Shown piece after piece: positions 24,691-34,055 of a stretch of 64,000 bases of DNA (its first letter is position 1; every line of letters starts with the position of its first letter). The position numbers and the translations under genes are program-made. Origin of the DNA: Mucilaginibacter limnophilus (GTDB lineage Bacteria; Bacteroidota; Bacteroidia; Sphingobacteriales; Sphingobacteriaceae); NCBI RefSeq assembly GCF_004005815.1, contig NZ_SACK01000007.1, positions 1 through 64,000 of the forward strand, in the 5' to 3' direction. The notes under the pieces were generated by a model, which was given only the letters and a program-made list of their open reading frames with translations, searched no databases and had not been told where the DNA came from.

Positions 24691-26040
24691 CTAATTTTGC
24701 TCGATACCACCCAAGTCTATAACCTTTTGTGGGATCGGCAACACCAGTTTTTCGCTTCCGGCCGGTAACTCATAGGTTGTGCCGCTGACCGTACGGCTTA
24801 CCGATACAGCGAAATCAGGGTCACGGGATAACCGTCGTATATCCATCCAGCGCAGGTTCCTAAAAGCCAGTTCCTTCCGTCTTTCCGCCAGTATGATTTC
24901 CAGGGCCGACTTACTATCCGCCGCCACGAACGGCGTAAAGTTGTCGGAGCGGTAACGTTTTTCACACAGTTCATTTATCAGCGCCATGGCATGGGCTGTG
25001 TTGCCAACTCTTGCGCTGCTTTCCGCAGCATTCAGATAAATTTCATCGGTGGCTATGCCGCCAAACAACTGACGGGACCCATAATAACTACCGCGGAACA
25101 TAATGTTGCCGTCGCTGCCGTCCTGAAAGTAAAGCGTGCGCCGCAGATCGTTGGCGGCATAGCTGTTAAACAACGAGCTATTGACCCGGAAGTACGCGGC
25201 ACTGAAAGCGGTGTGCGGAAACAGTCTTGCGTCGAAAGTTACCTCTTTATTGTAAGATGGAAATGGGTATGACGGCGATGGCGATTGAGTGTTATAATCG
25301 ATTAGTTCCGGGGCGATCGTGAGGTAATCGTTAGCGTATTTTAGGCTATTTATATAATCACCTGTCGCAAGGTAGACCCGCGACAATAAGCCGAGTGCCG
25401 CTGTTTTGGACGGTCTGGATTTAAATTTGGGCGTTACGCGGAGCAGCTGAACGGCCGACTGCAAATCGGCTATCACTTGTTCATAAGATTGCGCTAGGGA
25501 CGCCCGGGAAGATGGCTTGCTGATGTCCGCTGAAAGACGCAGGACGATTCCTTTGTCCGCAGATGCAGTCGCCGGGTTATAAGGCTTCGCAAATTCCTGC
25601 AGCAGATGGTAAAACGCCAGTGCCCGGAAAAACAATGCCTGTCCCTTCACGTCGTCCCTTTCTGCGGCGGACTTATAAGGTGTCTTATCGATAGCATCCA
25701 ATACCACGTTCGCATTAAAGACGATCTTGTAACCAACCGTCCAGTCATTACTGTCATTGTCGTTGAATACATTCCGTGACCAGATATACAGGTTGGCCGA
25801 AGTCGCTGAGGACTGAAACAGGCCCTGCCAAAGTTCATCGGTGAAATAAATGTTGTCTGAACAAACCTCACCTGCAGAGGGAATCCGCTGATTGATGGTG
25901 TACGTGTCATCCAAAAAGTATTGCAGGTTCTGCAGGTCGTCTTCGGGGAGGATCTGCCTGCCATCAGGTTTTGCGTCCAGGAATTTTTTGCATCCCGCAA
26001 CAGCGAATGCAAGTATCAATAATATCAGGTATTTTTTCAT
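24691..26040 (-). CDS. SusD/RagB-family nutrient-binding lipoprotein
   Basis: The 449-residue protein begins MKKYLILLILAFAVAGCKK, a lipoprotein signal with the lipobox Cys at about residue 17; I chose this ATG over the upstream one at 26073. The body has the helical TPR-like SusD fold (for example RALAFYHLLQEFAKPYN and SRVYLATGDYINSLKYAN) and the conserved C-terminal phrases ILAERRKELAFRNLRWMDIRRL and LPIPQKVID. It forms the lid of a SusC transporter at the outer membrane. It is 42 bp downstream of susC and is the last gene of the operon. At 449 residues it is shorter than typical glycan-type SusD proteins (about 500-550). Confidence 0.9.
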   Translation of the reverse strand: MKKYLILLILAFAVAGCKKFLDAKPDGRQILPEDDLQNLQYFLDDTYTINQRIPSAGEVCSDNIYFTDELWQGLFQSSATSANLYIWSRNVFNDNDSNDWTVGYKIVFNANVVLDAIDKTPYKSAAERDDVKGQALFFRALAFYHLLQEFAKPYNPATASADKGIVLRLSADISKPSSRASLAQSYEQVIADLQSAVQLLRVTPKFKSRPSKTAALGLLSRVYLATGDYINSLKYANDYLTIAPELIDYNTQSPSPSYPFPSYNKEVTFDARLFPHTAFSAAYFRVNSSLFNSYAANDLRRTLYFQDGSDGNIMFRGSYYGSRQLFGGIATDEIYLNAAESSARVGNTAHAMALINELCEKRYRSDNFTPFVAADSKSALEIILAERRKELAFRNLRWMDIRRLSRDPDFAVSVSRTVSGTTYELPAGSEKLVLPIPQKVIDLGGIEQN

Positions 26041-26082
26041 TGTGTGCTTTTTAAATATGTAAGAATGACGCATGGGTGATCG

Positions 26083-29000
26083 TCAGAATTTAGCCCGGAT
26101 GCCGAACGAATAACTCGGCGATGGAGAAAGCGCTTCCGGTCCGAAATCGGGATCGAGCCCGGATTTATTCGCCCGCCACAGAATTCCCAAATCGCGGGCG
26201 TAAATGTAAAACGTAACCTGCTCAAGCCCGATAGCTTTAAGCTTGCTTCCTTTTCCGAGTCCCGGTGACCAGGAAAGGTTTACGTCCTGAAGCCGGATAT
26301 TATCCGCTTTTTCCACCAATGCCGATGAGTAGGAGTTGAAATAGTCACGTTCATACGTGTTGCTGCTTAATGTAGGGATCGACGGGACATTCGTCCTGTT
26401 CTCGTCTCCGGGCTGCTGCCAGCGCTGTGCAAAATCTTTGTGGTTACGGCCATTCCTGACAAAGTAGTAATAAGACATCGTCGGACGCTGGAAGTAGTAG
26501 CCGAAGCGGTAGGTAACATTTACAAAAAGGGAAAAGCCCGCATAACTGAATGTGTTGTTCAGGTTGCCAAAGTGTACCGGCTGGGCTGGTCCGTGGTACT
26601 CCAGGTCACTTAGCTGCCCGTTCCATATAATCTCCGCATAGTCGCGGCTTGGCTGACCGTTAACGAAACCCCGCGGGTCACCTGTCTCCGGGTCAAGGCC
26701 GGCCCATTTATAACTGAGCACGCTGCTCACCGGCCTCCCTTCTATGGGGTTGATGCCGAACCCGCCGGTTATAAAGTTGTAACCGGATGTATTAGTACTG
26801 CTGTAACGGGTTACTTTATCGCGGTTATAGTTCCAGATAAGCGTGGTTTGCCAGCGAAAGTTGCCATTTAAGTTGAGACTGTTGAGTTGGACGTCCCAGC
26901 CTTTGGTTTGCATATCAGCGATATTCCTCACCACCGATGCCGAAGGGATGCCTACCGTCGGGTCGATCGGTTGTCTCCCGATCAGGTCAGTGGCTTTTTT
27001 ATAGTAATACTCCACCGACCCGGACAACCGGTTGTTGCTGGTGCCGAAGTCCAGGCCGATGTTGGTGACGGATACTTTTTCCCATCGTAACGATGCATTC
27101 GGAAAGCTGGAAATGTAGGCGTATGGCTGGTTATTGTAATTGCCCTGGTCCTGAGATAGGGTCGCTTTTGCAGAAAGATTCCGGGGAAGGTTCCCGTTGT
27201 ACCCGTATGTCGCTCTCAGTTTCAGGTAGTTCAGCGGTCCGGCAGGGAAGAACTTTTCATTGGAAATATTCCAGGCTACGCCCGCCGACCATAGGGGGAC
27301 AGTACGTTTGTTGGCGTCGCCCCCGAATATATTGGATGCATCCTTTCTCAGGCTACCGGATACGGTGTACCGTTCAAGATAGGTATAGGAGGCGTTAGCA
27401 TAATATGAACGGAACCGGTTGTTGAGCTCCGTGAAACCTGTTTGATAGGGAATGCCCTGGTAGTTTCCCGGATCATAGTATTGTTGAAAGTAACTTACCA
27501 TATAACCGTACACGGTATTGCCGAAGCTTTCGGTATTGATACTGCGCAGTTCAGTACCCGCGAGTATGTTCATGTCATGTGCGCCCCAGTTGCGGCTGTA
27601 CTTCAGTTGCGCCCTGCCGCTGTGCGAACGTAAGCCCTCATTGTTCTTGTACATGACACCACCCTCGGGCACGGGGAAGCTGAGGTTACCTGAACCGTCA
27701 TCCTGGGTGAAGCGGTTCTTGAGATCGCGGCTGTAATAAGAATCTTTTGTATAAAGGTCGGAAAGTTCGGTGTCTACCCATTCATACTGGTATTGGACTT
27801 GAGCATGGAGATCGCCGGTAAGCCTGTAATCCAGGTTTAACCCGGCTACCAGATCGTTTATCGCTGTCGCTGTTTGCCGCTCTTTAAAATCATTTAAAGG
27901 GTAATAAGACCAGTCACTTAACCCGTTAGCAACCGCCGCGTCTGCATAGCTGTCACGAAAGTCCCTTGACAAACGCGCGGGGTTGCCTGCACCATCGGCC
28001 AGCCGGGCATAGGGGTAAATGAAAGAACTTAGCCCCGGTTTTACAGCGGACCATACCGGTCTGCCGTTATCCAGCTGTGAGCGGCTGAAGGCTAGCACCG
28101 GGTTCGCTGTCAGACGCCCGAAATTCAACTGGTGATCGGTACGCAAGCTCAGCCTGCCTGTTGTAGCACCAAGGTTGTCACTGTTGTGGTCGTAACCGAT
28201 GGAATAATAATAAATTTGTTTGTCGGTTCCGCCACGGACATTCAGCGCATATTGCTGGTTGATCCTGTTTTGGTAAAGGTATTTTCGGAAATCGTCACGG
28301 ACATCATAGCTACTCAACTCCGCAAGCCTCCTGTCGAGTTCCCCTGCGGAAATACTGCCGTCACGGGCGAGGATCATCTGTTCCACGGCCGGGCTAAGCA
28401 CGGGATGTGTCGGATCGTTCTCTGTAGCATTGTAGAAGCCGTTGTCAAACAGGTAGCGTTCGTAAAAGATATAATCTTTTGACGCCATCACGGGTATTTC
28501 ACGCAGGTCAGGTGGTCGTCCGACAGTCAGGTTACTGTTGAAACTGATTTCGCGGTGATTCGTTAAGCCCTTTTTCGTATTTATTACGATTACGCCGTTT
28601 GCTGCGCGAACGCCCCATATTGAGGCCGCGGCGGCATCTTTAAGGACGGTGATGCTTTCCACGTCGTTCGGGTTGATACTGTTAAGGCTCCCGTCGTATG
28701 GAAAATTGTTTAGTACGATAAGCGGCTGAGTGTTCGAGTTAATGGTGCTAAGACCACGCACGCTGATCTGACGCTGGTTGTCATTCCGCTCATCGAAAGA
28801 AATGCCGTTGGCGTTTCCCTTTAGGCGCGAAAGAATATCGGTGCTGACGCTGTTATTAAGCGTTTTTTCGCTGATCTGTGAGAACGCGCCCGTCGCCCGT
28901 TCCTTGGGCAGCTGGTAGTAACCAGTCGAAACCACAACAGTCTCCAATTCTGTGGCAGACGACTGGAGTACGATAGTTAAAGGTCTAGTAACCGGCCAGC

Positions 29001-29247
29001 TGACAGGAACACGGGCCAAACGGAAACCAACGTGCGATATGACCAGCGTGTCGGATTGGCGTGATAGTAAGATGATAAACTGACCATCGGCGCCGGCTGC
29101 ACTTTGTGATTTCGATAATTTTAATGCGACAGTGGCGGCAATTGGCTTGCCGTCGTCAGTCAGTACCTGCCCGGTGACAAGTCGCTGAGCGCTCACGTCA
29201 AAAAAGAATAATAGTGCCAGGAGGCAAAGGAGGAATTGTTTGTTCAT
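26083..29247 (-). CDS. SusC/RagA-family TonB-dependent outer-membrane transporter
   Basis: The 1054-residue protein has a Sec signal ending DVSAQ, a carboxypeptidase D-like domain (about 22-100, RLVTGQVLTDDGKPIAATV), a TonB-box/plug region and a 22-strand barrel. The plug shows NDNQRQISVRGLSTINSN, PLIVLNNFPYDG and DAAAASIWGVRAANGVIVI. The C-terminus ends SFGIRAKF, a typical aromatic end. It imports oligomers captured by SusD, using TonB energy. It is flanked by a TlpA-like thioredoxin gene (upstream, 21 bp) and susD, and no glycoside hydrolase is nearby. This points to peptides or another ligand rather than a glycan. Confidence 0.92.
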   Translation of the reverse strand: MNKQFLLCLLALLFFFDVSAQRLVTGQVLTDDGKPIAATVALKLSKSQSAAGADGQFIILLSRQSDTLVISHVGFRLARVPVSWPVTRPLTIVLQSSATELETVVVSTGYYQLPKERATGAFSQISEKTLNNSVSTDILSRLKGNANGISFDERNDNQRQISVRGLSTINSNTQPLIVLNNFPYDGSLNSINPNDVESITVLKDAAAASIWGVRAANGVIVINTKKGLTNHREISFNSNLTVGRPPDLREIPVMASKDYIFYERYLFDNGFYNATENDPTHPVLSPAVEQMILARDGSISAGELDRRLAELSSYDVRDDFRKYLYQNRINQQYALNVRGGTDKQIYYYSIGYDHNSDNLGATTGRLSLRTDHQLNFGRLTANPVLAFSRSQLDNGRPVWSAVKPGLSSFIYPYARLADGAGNPARLSRDFRDSYADAAVANGLSDWSYYPLNDFKERQTATAINDLVAGLNLDYRLTGDLHAQVQYQYEWVDTELSDLYTKDSYYSRDLKNRFTQDDGSGNLSFPVPEGGVMYKNNEGLRSHSGRAQLKYSRNWGAHDMNILAGTELRSINTESFGNTVYGYMVSYFQQYYDPGNYQGIPYQTGFTELNNRFRSYYANASYTYLERYTVSGSLRKDASNIFGGDANKRTVPLWSAGVAWNISNEKFFPAGPLNYLKLRATYGYNGNLPRNLSAKATLSQDQGNYNNQPYAYISSFPNASLRWEKVSVTNIGLDFGTSNNRLSGSVEYYYKKATDLIGRQPIDPTVGIPSASVVRNIADMQTKGWDVQLNSLNLNGNFRWQTTLIWNYNRDKVTRYSSTNTSGYNFITGGFGINPIEGRPVSSVLSYKWAGLDPETGDPRGFVNGQPSRDYAEIIWNGQLSDLEYHGPAQPVHFGNLNNTFSYAGFSLFVNVTYRFGYYFQRPTMSYYYFVRNGRNHKDFAQRWQQPGDENRTNVPSIPTLSSNTYERDYFNSYSSALVEKADNIRLQDVNLSWSPGLGKGSKLKAIGLEQVTFYIYARDLGILWRANKSGLDPDFGPEALSPSPSYSFGIRAKF

Positions 29248-29268
29248 GTCAAAGGATTTGGGTTCGAT

Positions 29269-30651
29269 TTACTCTGTTAATTGAGAAGATTGGTTATGAA
29301 GGGTGTCCACGAAAAGCATGTCGAGCTCCCTGCTTTCCGAACTTAAAACCAGGTTATGCGGCCTGAGCTTCTCGTTGAGCGCCTCAAGACTGATATTGTC
29401 AAAGCGGATTACTGCATTCAGCTTTACATCGCCACCCGTCTCATCGATGACCGGAGGCATACCGCGCAGGTTGTTCAAATAGCTCGTCAGTTCATTGGTC
29501 CATTTGAAGGGCTGAATGTCGTCCGCTATGACTGCAACATGCGGCGCTGTAACCTGTGTTGACTGACGCCTCCGGCGCAATATGTAGCAATTCATCTGAT
29601 GTCTTTGCAAACTCACCTTGATGCCGGTAGCTTGTAAAAGATCACTGCGCATTAGCGGACGCAGCAACTCCTTACGTTCGGCCGGCACGATCAGTTCGTA
29701 ACAGTACATGCTTTCACGGTTCCTCAGCTTTGGATCATAACGGAATTTGCGGTGAAGCGTAGTGTCAGAATAGATGATGCGGTTGGGAGGGAAGCTATCT
29801 GACATCAGGTGTAACGACAGGCAGTACAAGCGGAACAGGTCGGTATTGATGCCATACATACGAAGTTGCTTGCCCATATTGTCGAGGCCCGACTGCTCCG
29901 GAACGCCAGGTTGATAAGGGGAAATGGCCGACTTGAACAAGAAATTGTCACCGAAACCTGAACTGTTAAATATCGGTTTATCGGCATCAAAGGTCAAAAG
30001 GTCATTTTTGTACTCGGAGAACGCGGCTTTGCCATTCAAAAGGATATGGTCTATATTGACAGCTGACAGTTCAGATTGGTCTGTCGCTCCCAGGTAGATA
30101 CCATCAGTTCCGATCCATACGAGATGCGGTACCAGCTTATGCGGAAACATCGCTGCCAGTTTGTGGTCGCCCGTTATCATTGGAATCGGATTATCCTTGA
30201 CAAGGCTGTTGACCTGCGCAATTTTTTCGATGACCTGCGCAGATTGTGCGCTAACCGCCAAGATTTGTATGCGGTCGCCATAAGTTTTCTGTAATGACTT
30301 GACTTTTGGCATAAGGAGAAGGCAGCCCTTACACCATGATTCCCAGAAGTCGAGTATCAACAACTTGCCACGAAAGTCGGCTATATTAGCTGTTGCACCA
30401 GAAAAGTTGATGATGTTTTCAAGAAGCATTTCCGGCACCTTTTCGCCCTGTTTAACGGGCGTTATTTGCTGAGCACCGCATTTGGCAGGAATGATAAACC
30501 AAACCAGCAGCCAAAGGAAAAATATAGCTATACGGTATAGATTCTCAATGATAAATCGCTTACCTACACGATAAAAGTGATCGGTTAATGGGTAATATAG
30601 CTGCTTCCGGAAAGGCAATAGGGATCCCGGGAAGCGAATTTTGTGCTTCAT
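29269..30651 (-). CDS. TlpA-like thioredoxin with DUF3738-like C-terminal domain
   Basis: The 460-residue protein has a membrane anchor at about 40-58, a TlpA/AhpC-TSA thioredoxin fold (about 65-200) with the active site WCKGC (Cys107 and Cys110), and a C-terminal extension. The last 70 residues (YLNNLRGMPPVIDETGG, then LEALNEKLRPHNLVLSSESRELDMLFVD) resemble the DUF3738/TIGR03435 domain. It acts in the periplasm to reduce or exchange disulfides. It is the first gene of the TlpA-SusC-SusD operon. The long, membrane-spanning N-terminus is unusual compared with simple secreted TlpA proteins. Confidence 0.85.
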   Translation of the reverse strand: MKHKIRFPGSLLPFRKQLYYPLTDHFYRVGKRFIIENLYRIAIFFLWLLVWFIIPAKCGAQQITPVKQGEKVPEMLLENIINFSGATANIADFRGKLLILDFWESWCKGCLLLMPKVKSLQKTYGDRIQILAVSAQSAQVIEKIAQVNSLVKDNPIPMITGDHKLAAMFPHKLVPHLVWIGTDGIYLGATDQSELSAVNIDHILLNGKAAFSEYKNDLLTFDADKPIFNSSGFGDNFLFKSAISPYQPGVPEQSGLDNMGKQLRMYGINTDLFRLYCLSLHLMSDSFPPNRIIYSDTTLHRKFRYDPKLRNRESMYCYELIVPAERKELLRPLMRSDLLQATGIKVSLQRHQMNCYILRRRRQSTQVTAPHVAVIADDIQPFKWTNELTSYLNNLRGMPPVIDETGGDVKLNAVIRFDNISLEALNEKLRPHNLVLSSESRELDMLFVDTLHNQSSQLTE

Positions 30652-30704
30652 TTAAAGAGGGTGATAAATTAAAAAAAGAGGTTAATTCGGCGAGAAAAGA
30701 ACAG

Positions 30705-30742
30705 AAAACGGCAACCCATAAACTATTAACTGTAGGTTGCCG
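30705..30742 (-). terminator. Intrinsic terminator between hypothetical gene and tlpA-like gene
   Basis: On the minus strand CGGCAACC (30742-30735) pairs with GGTTGCCG (30716-30709) over an 18-nt loop and is followed by TTTT (30708-30705). It ends the transcript of the gene at 30799-31080 and separates it from the TlpA-SusC-SusD operon. Confidence 0.75.
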
Positions 30743-30798
30743 CTTTCGTCCGTCATTCAGGCGGACTGATTAATAGGAGCCAGGTGAAAACGGGGAGC

Positions 30799-31080
30799 TT
30801 AACCATCCTGCTCTCCTTTCTTGGGTAAATCAACAGAACCAACTACACAAAATTCTTTATACGCCGCATTGACCAGCACATTAAGCTGGTCAAGCACCAT
30901 TGCCACTTCTTCATCCGACATCACGTCCTTTATATAACATTCCTTGGTCACCCAGCATTGAAATATACGCCAGAAAAACAGATTGACCGATTGCGGCGTC
31001 TTATCAAGAAAAAACTTTGACAGCGCATCCCTCAAGGGCAGATCGTCAGGAAAAGAAAAGTTAGACAGTGCAGCTTCCAT
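30799..31080 (-). CDS. Hypothetical protein upstream of the TlpA-SusCD operon
   Basis: The 93-residue product starts at the ATG at 31080 (MEAALSNFSFPDDLPLRDALSKF); the frame is open to 31161, but that longer version runs into the structured leader. It is soluble and helical, with a Phe/Trp-rich middle (SVNLFFWRIFQCWV) and an acidic-then-basic C-terminus. It resembles no family I can name. It has its own leader structure and its own terminator, so it seems to be a single-gene unit. Confidence 0.55.
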   Translation of the reverse strand: MEAALSNFSFPDDLPLRDALSKFFLDKTPQSVNLFFWRIFQCWVTKECYIKDVMSDEEVAMVLDQLNVLVNAAYKEFCVVGSVDLPKKGEQDG

Positions 31081-31130
31081 ATAACAAAACAAAAAGTTTA
31101 GGATGGTAAGCGAGTCACGCAAATAGCAAA

Positions 31131-31224
31131 GAAAATAAAAACGCCATAGGCGTGGACCCAACTTACCGACTTAGGGCACCTGAGAAGGCCCAACCAACGG
31201 CAAGAGAGGCCCACACCTATGGCG
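31131..31224 (-). ncRNA. Candidate structured leader or small RNA
   Basis: On the minus strand CGCCATAGGTGTGG (31224-31211) can pair with CCACGCCTATGGCG (31155-31142), 13 of 14 positions matching. The 3' arm also contains the small hairpin CGCC-TAT-GGCG followed by TTTTTATTTT (31141-31132). This could be a rod-shaped RNA of about 95 nt with an intrinsic terminator, or an attenuator in the leader of the gene at 31080 in which the two pairings exclude each other. No close family can be named from memory. Confidence 0.4.
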
Positions 31225-31422
31225 TGGGCAGTTCACTCTTGGTCTCGTTGGTTTTGGAAATTTCTCAGGTTTCAAAGTCGAGACAAAAAAGCGAGTGCTT
31301 ATATCAATAAGATATTTAAGTATCGCAAAACAAATATAAAAAATAATTCAATAGGTTGTACGATCGTACGATTTTTTAAATATTTAATAGCTGATATTGC
31401 AGTATAAATCTATACTCTAACA

Positions 31423-31653
31423 TTGGAAGCTGATTTCAAAAAATTTAAAATTCAGTTTGGCCAGAATGTCAAGCGTCTGAGATTGTCTAATAAATATACT
31501 CAAGACGAACTTGCGGTGGCATCAGAACTGGCAGACGGAAAATTTATTTCCAGAATTGAATCGGGAGAAAAGGACATTCAGCTTTTGACAATTTTTAAAC
31601 TCGCAAAAGGTTTAAACGTTGCACCTAAGATCCTCTTAGATTTCGAGATTTAG
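31423..31653 (+). CDS. XRE-family transcriptional regulator
   Basis: The 76-residue protein starts at a TTG (31423) and consists of one Cro/CI-type helix-turn-helix: FGQNVKRLRLSNKYTQDELA, then FISRIESGEKDIQLLTIFKLAKGL. Regulators of this size are common near the ends of ICEs and phage remnants. It is convergent with another XRE gene 95 bp downstream. The sequence around it is AT-rich, unlike the ICE core. Confidence 0.8.
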   Translation: MEADFKKFKIQFGQNVKRLRLSNKYTQDELAVASELADGKFISRIESGEKDIQLLTIFKLAKGLNVAPKILLDFEI

Positions 31654-31747
31654 GAAAACTAAATTGAATCCGGCTTCCCTCTGATCAGACATGTAGGACC
31701 AATGAGAATTCTGTATTCCAACTACTCGTTCAAGATCGATGCAATTA

Positions 31748-32053
31748 TTACGGGTTAAGTTGCACCTTGCGGAAAGCCTGAAACAACTGTCTCACTTTGC
31801 TGAAAACCTGACTGATCCTCGTAAAATTAATCGTGCATCCGTATTTTGGTTTGGGCATGAGCTCATAAGCCGAAATCTCAAGAATTTCTGCAATTTCAAA
31901 TACCCGTGTGACTGTGATGTCTGATTCATTCCGTTCGATTTTCGAATAGGCCGGCTGGGATATTTCCAGTTGGAAAGCCATATACTCTTGGCTGTAACCC
32001 TTTATCGCTCGCTGAACACGAATCAGTTCTCCAATTGTTTTTTGTTTGTCCAT
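31748..32053 (-). CDS. XRE-family transcriptional regulator
   Basis: The 101-residue protein has an N-terminal Cro/CI helix-turn-helix (residues 8-62: LIRVQRAIKGYSQEYMAFQL, then SQPAYSKIERNESDITV) and a short C-terminal tail that may dimerise. It is convergent with the smaller XRE gene at 31423-31653. No target gene is evident; the region upstream (32054 onward) is decayed. Confidence 0.8.
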   Translation of the reverse strand: MDKQKTIGELIRVQRAIKGYSQEYMAFQLEISQPAYSKIERNESDITVTRVFEIAEILEISAYELMPKPKYGCTINFTRISQVFSKVRQLFQAFRKVQLNP

Positions 32054-32679
32054 AATATTTGATGTTAGAATTTATGTATTGATAGTAAGGCTGGATACGA
32101 GATGATGACTCCTGTAATTCACCCTTTGTTCCAATCTACACTCTGTTTACCAGCCCAAGTTGCTGTTCCTGAAGCTACGCTTGGTTTGTCTTCATTGGCG
32201 AAGAATACTGTGGACCTTTTACCAATTAACAGGCTTTCTTTATAAAATGGCTACGGGCTTTTCCTCGCAAATAACAGCTGAAAAGGCAGTGATTTAGGCA
32301 ACCGCACATTTTTTAACAGGCGTTCATATACATTAAATTATAAGATTGTAGAGCTCTGCAGTGATAGGTGATTGCGCACTAAAACACGGTGACGATTACC
32401 TACCGGCTCTCTTACCATTTCTATGTATATGATATTGTGTTTTACAAAATCAACAGCAACAGCGCCACATGCATTTGAGGCAAGCATGCCTTACAAAGCC
32501 AGTTCTTATAAGTTGTTTTATTTTTTAAAACACTTCAACAACCTTAATCTATTTGAAAATAAACACTTACAAAAGTAATATACTAATTTAATTAAGAATA
32601 TAAATAATCTAGCCTTAGATTGTTGTTGATGATTTGTTGGTTATTCGGCGAAATGAATCGTTATTTAAACCCAAGCCGA
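32054..32679. other. AT-rich gap with gene debris
   Basis: No intact gene is seen between the XRE gene and the broken zinc-ribbon copy. On the minus strand, 32250-32120 is open for 43 codons, ends in TGA and has coding-like text (SVASGTATWAGKQSVDWNKG). This is probably the C-terminal remnant of a lost gene. I see nothing else that can be supported. Confidence 0.35.
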
Positions 32680-32838
32680 CAGCAAGCAACCATATACCTG
32701 TTCATATTTTTGGTATTGTTTATCCGAAAGGATATGATACCCTGTCTTCAGGCCTTGGCGCAAAGAAAGCCTTTATTTGGAGAAGCAGAAAGCGGCTTCA
32801 TAATAACAGTTGTCTTTTACGATAGTGCAATAAGCTAA
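32680..32838 (-). pseudogene. Broken second copy of the zinc-ribbon gene
   Basis: The minus strand here aligns with the 3' part of the gene at 34056-34436: GFLCAKA then, after a frameshift, LKTGYHILSDKQYQKYEQ, against AFFCAKCLTTGYRILSDKRYQKYEQ in the intact copy. The first zinc-ribbon CxxC half is missing. The DNA similarity continues beyond the coding part (about 32634-32830 against 34025-34220), so this is a duplication of a segment of about 200 bp. It is clearly non-functional. Confidence 0.7.
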
Positions 32839-33134
32839 ATTTAACAAGATTTGAAAAGATATTCAGTCTGAAAATGTTGTCTGTTGCAATGATTTTCACT
32901 GACATTCTGCCACACATTTCTAAAAATATCTAAATCCCTAAAAACGAGTTGTGAATTTGCCCTTGGCAGAGCAAGAAAAACTTTTTGTGACACAATAAGA
33001 TATCTTGCTTTTACTAAAAAAAAAGTTTTACACAAGCTGTTTGCTTTTGATTTAACTTGGCTGAAACACCCGATGAAAGCGACCTAAGCATCTGAGGCTC
33101 ATCCTTACAAACGTGTTTTGCCTTCAATAGATAA

Positions 33135-33855
33135 ATGCTCAATCACAAATCCTATCTGCTAACATTTGCGGTCCATTTGACCTTTTCTAGTCCCTTAGTT
33201 GCAACCTGCATGGCGCATCACCAGTTACAAAGACGGAAACATTTGAATTTATTACTGATCGACAATTATTTAAACATACGGTATCATATAAAGCCGCCTC
33301 AGGAAATTTTACTGTTTACTTTGAAATAAAATACAATGCTGACGCAAAAGTTAAGGAAGTAGTTAAAATCGGCAAGGAATATTATCCTTGGCAAAACTGA
33401 CATTTTCGTATTCAGGCAATATGGTTACGACCGTTTACGATTACCCTGAAGGATATGATGAAACGCTGACGACTACTATAGATACACATGGGCGTATTGA
33501 AAAAGTAGTTGGCCGGCAACAGCAATATCAGTTTGAATATGACTATAGTGATAATATCGCAAAGCGGGGCTTATATGATAACGATAATCCTAATGTTCCA
33601 ACTTTCATTGTGAATTTTGGTTACGACAAAAAAAATAGTCCTCTTTCAGGCTTTAATGGTTATTTTTACATATTGACGCAGGCCTTTAACGATATATACA
33701 GCGCGGTCAACAAGCGGATCAGCAATAATAACCTGGAATTCTATAATCACACGTATAATAAATAATGGATATCCTAAGCAGATGAACGTAACCCACAGCG
33801 GAGTGGCTGTCCTTAAGGTTGAGTACAACTATGATAGCGTCGTAATTGACAGGTA
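33135..33855 (+). pseudogene. Lipoprotein gene broken by several frameshifts (DUF4595-like)
   Basis: Three frames together read as one protein. An N-terminal signal-like segment from the ATG at 33135 (LLTFAVHLTFSSPLVATC) is followed, in another frame, by VTKTETFEFITDRQLF and YKAASGNFTVYFEIKYNADA up to TGA at about 33398. The frame from 33388 to 33765 then gives FSYSGNMVTTVYDYPEGYDE and further tyrosine-rich beta text. After a one-base slip in an A-run at about 33762 the last frame reads NGYPKQMNVTHSGVAVLKVE to a TAA at about 33855. The 'Y..D..GR' patterns recall DUF4595 lipoproteins of Bacteroidota. Confidence 0.6.
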
Positions 33856-34055
33856 AAGGTCGTTTAACTTTACTAATAGATTATTGATACGCTTCTAATA
33901 CCCCAAAATTCTTGAACGTCCTAATAGAACCATGCTTTGTTGATTGAAAGAGTAAAGATCAATCAATAAAAGTATTTAAGGGATTAGCTCAGCAATACCG
34001 CTCAGGTTAGCTAAACAATAGCCTGTTGTTTTCGAAATGAATTGTTATTCGAAAC

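Noticed and set aside
31131..31224. 6S RNA
   Set aside because: The element is only about 95 nt and lacks the large central bubble expected for a 6S-type rod.
33388..33765. Intact 125-residue gene
   Set aside because: Coding-like sequence continues in other frames both before and after this ORF, so it is the middle of a frameshifted gene, not a complete one.
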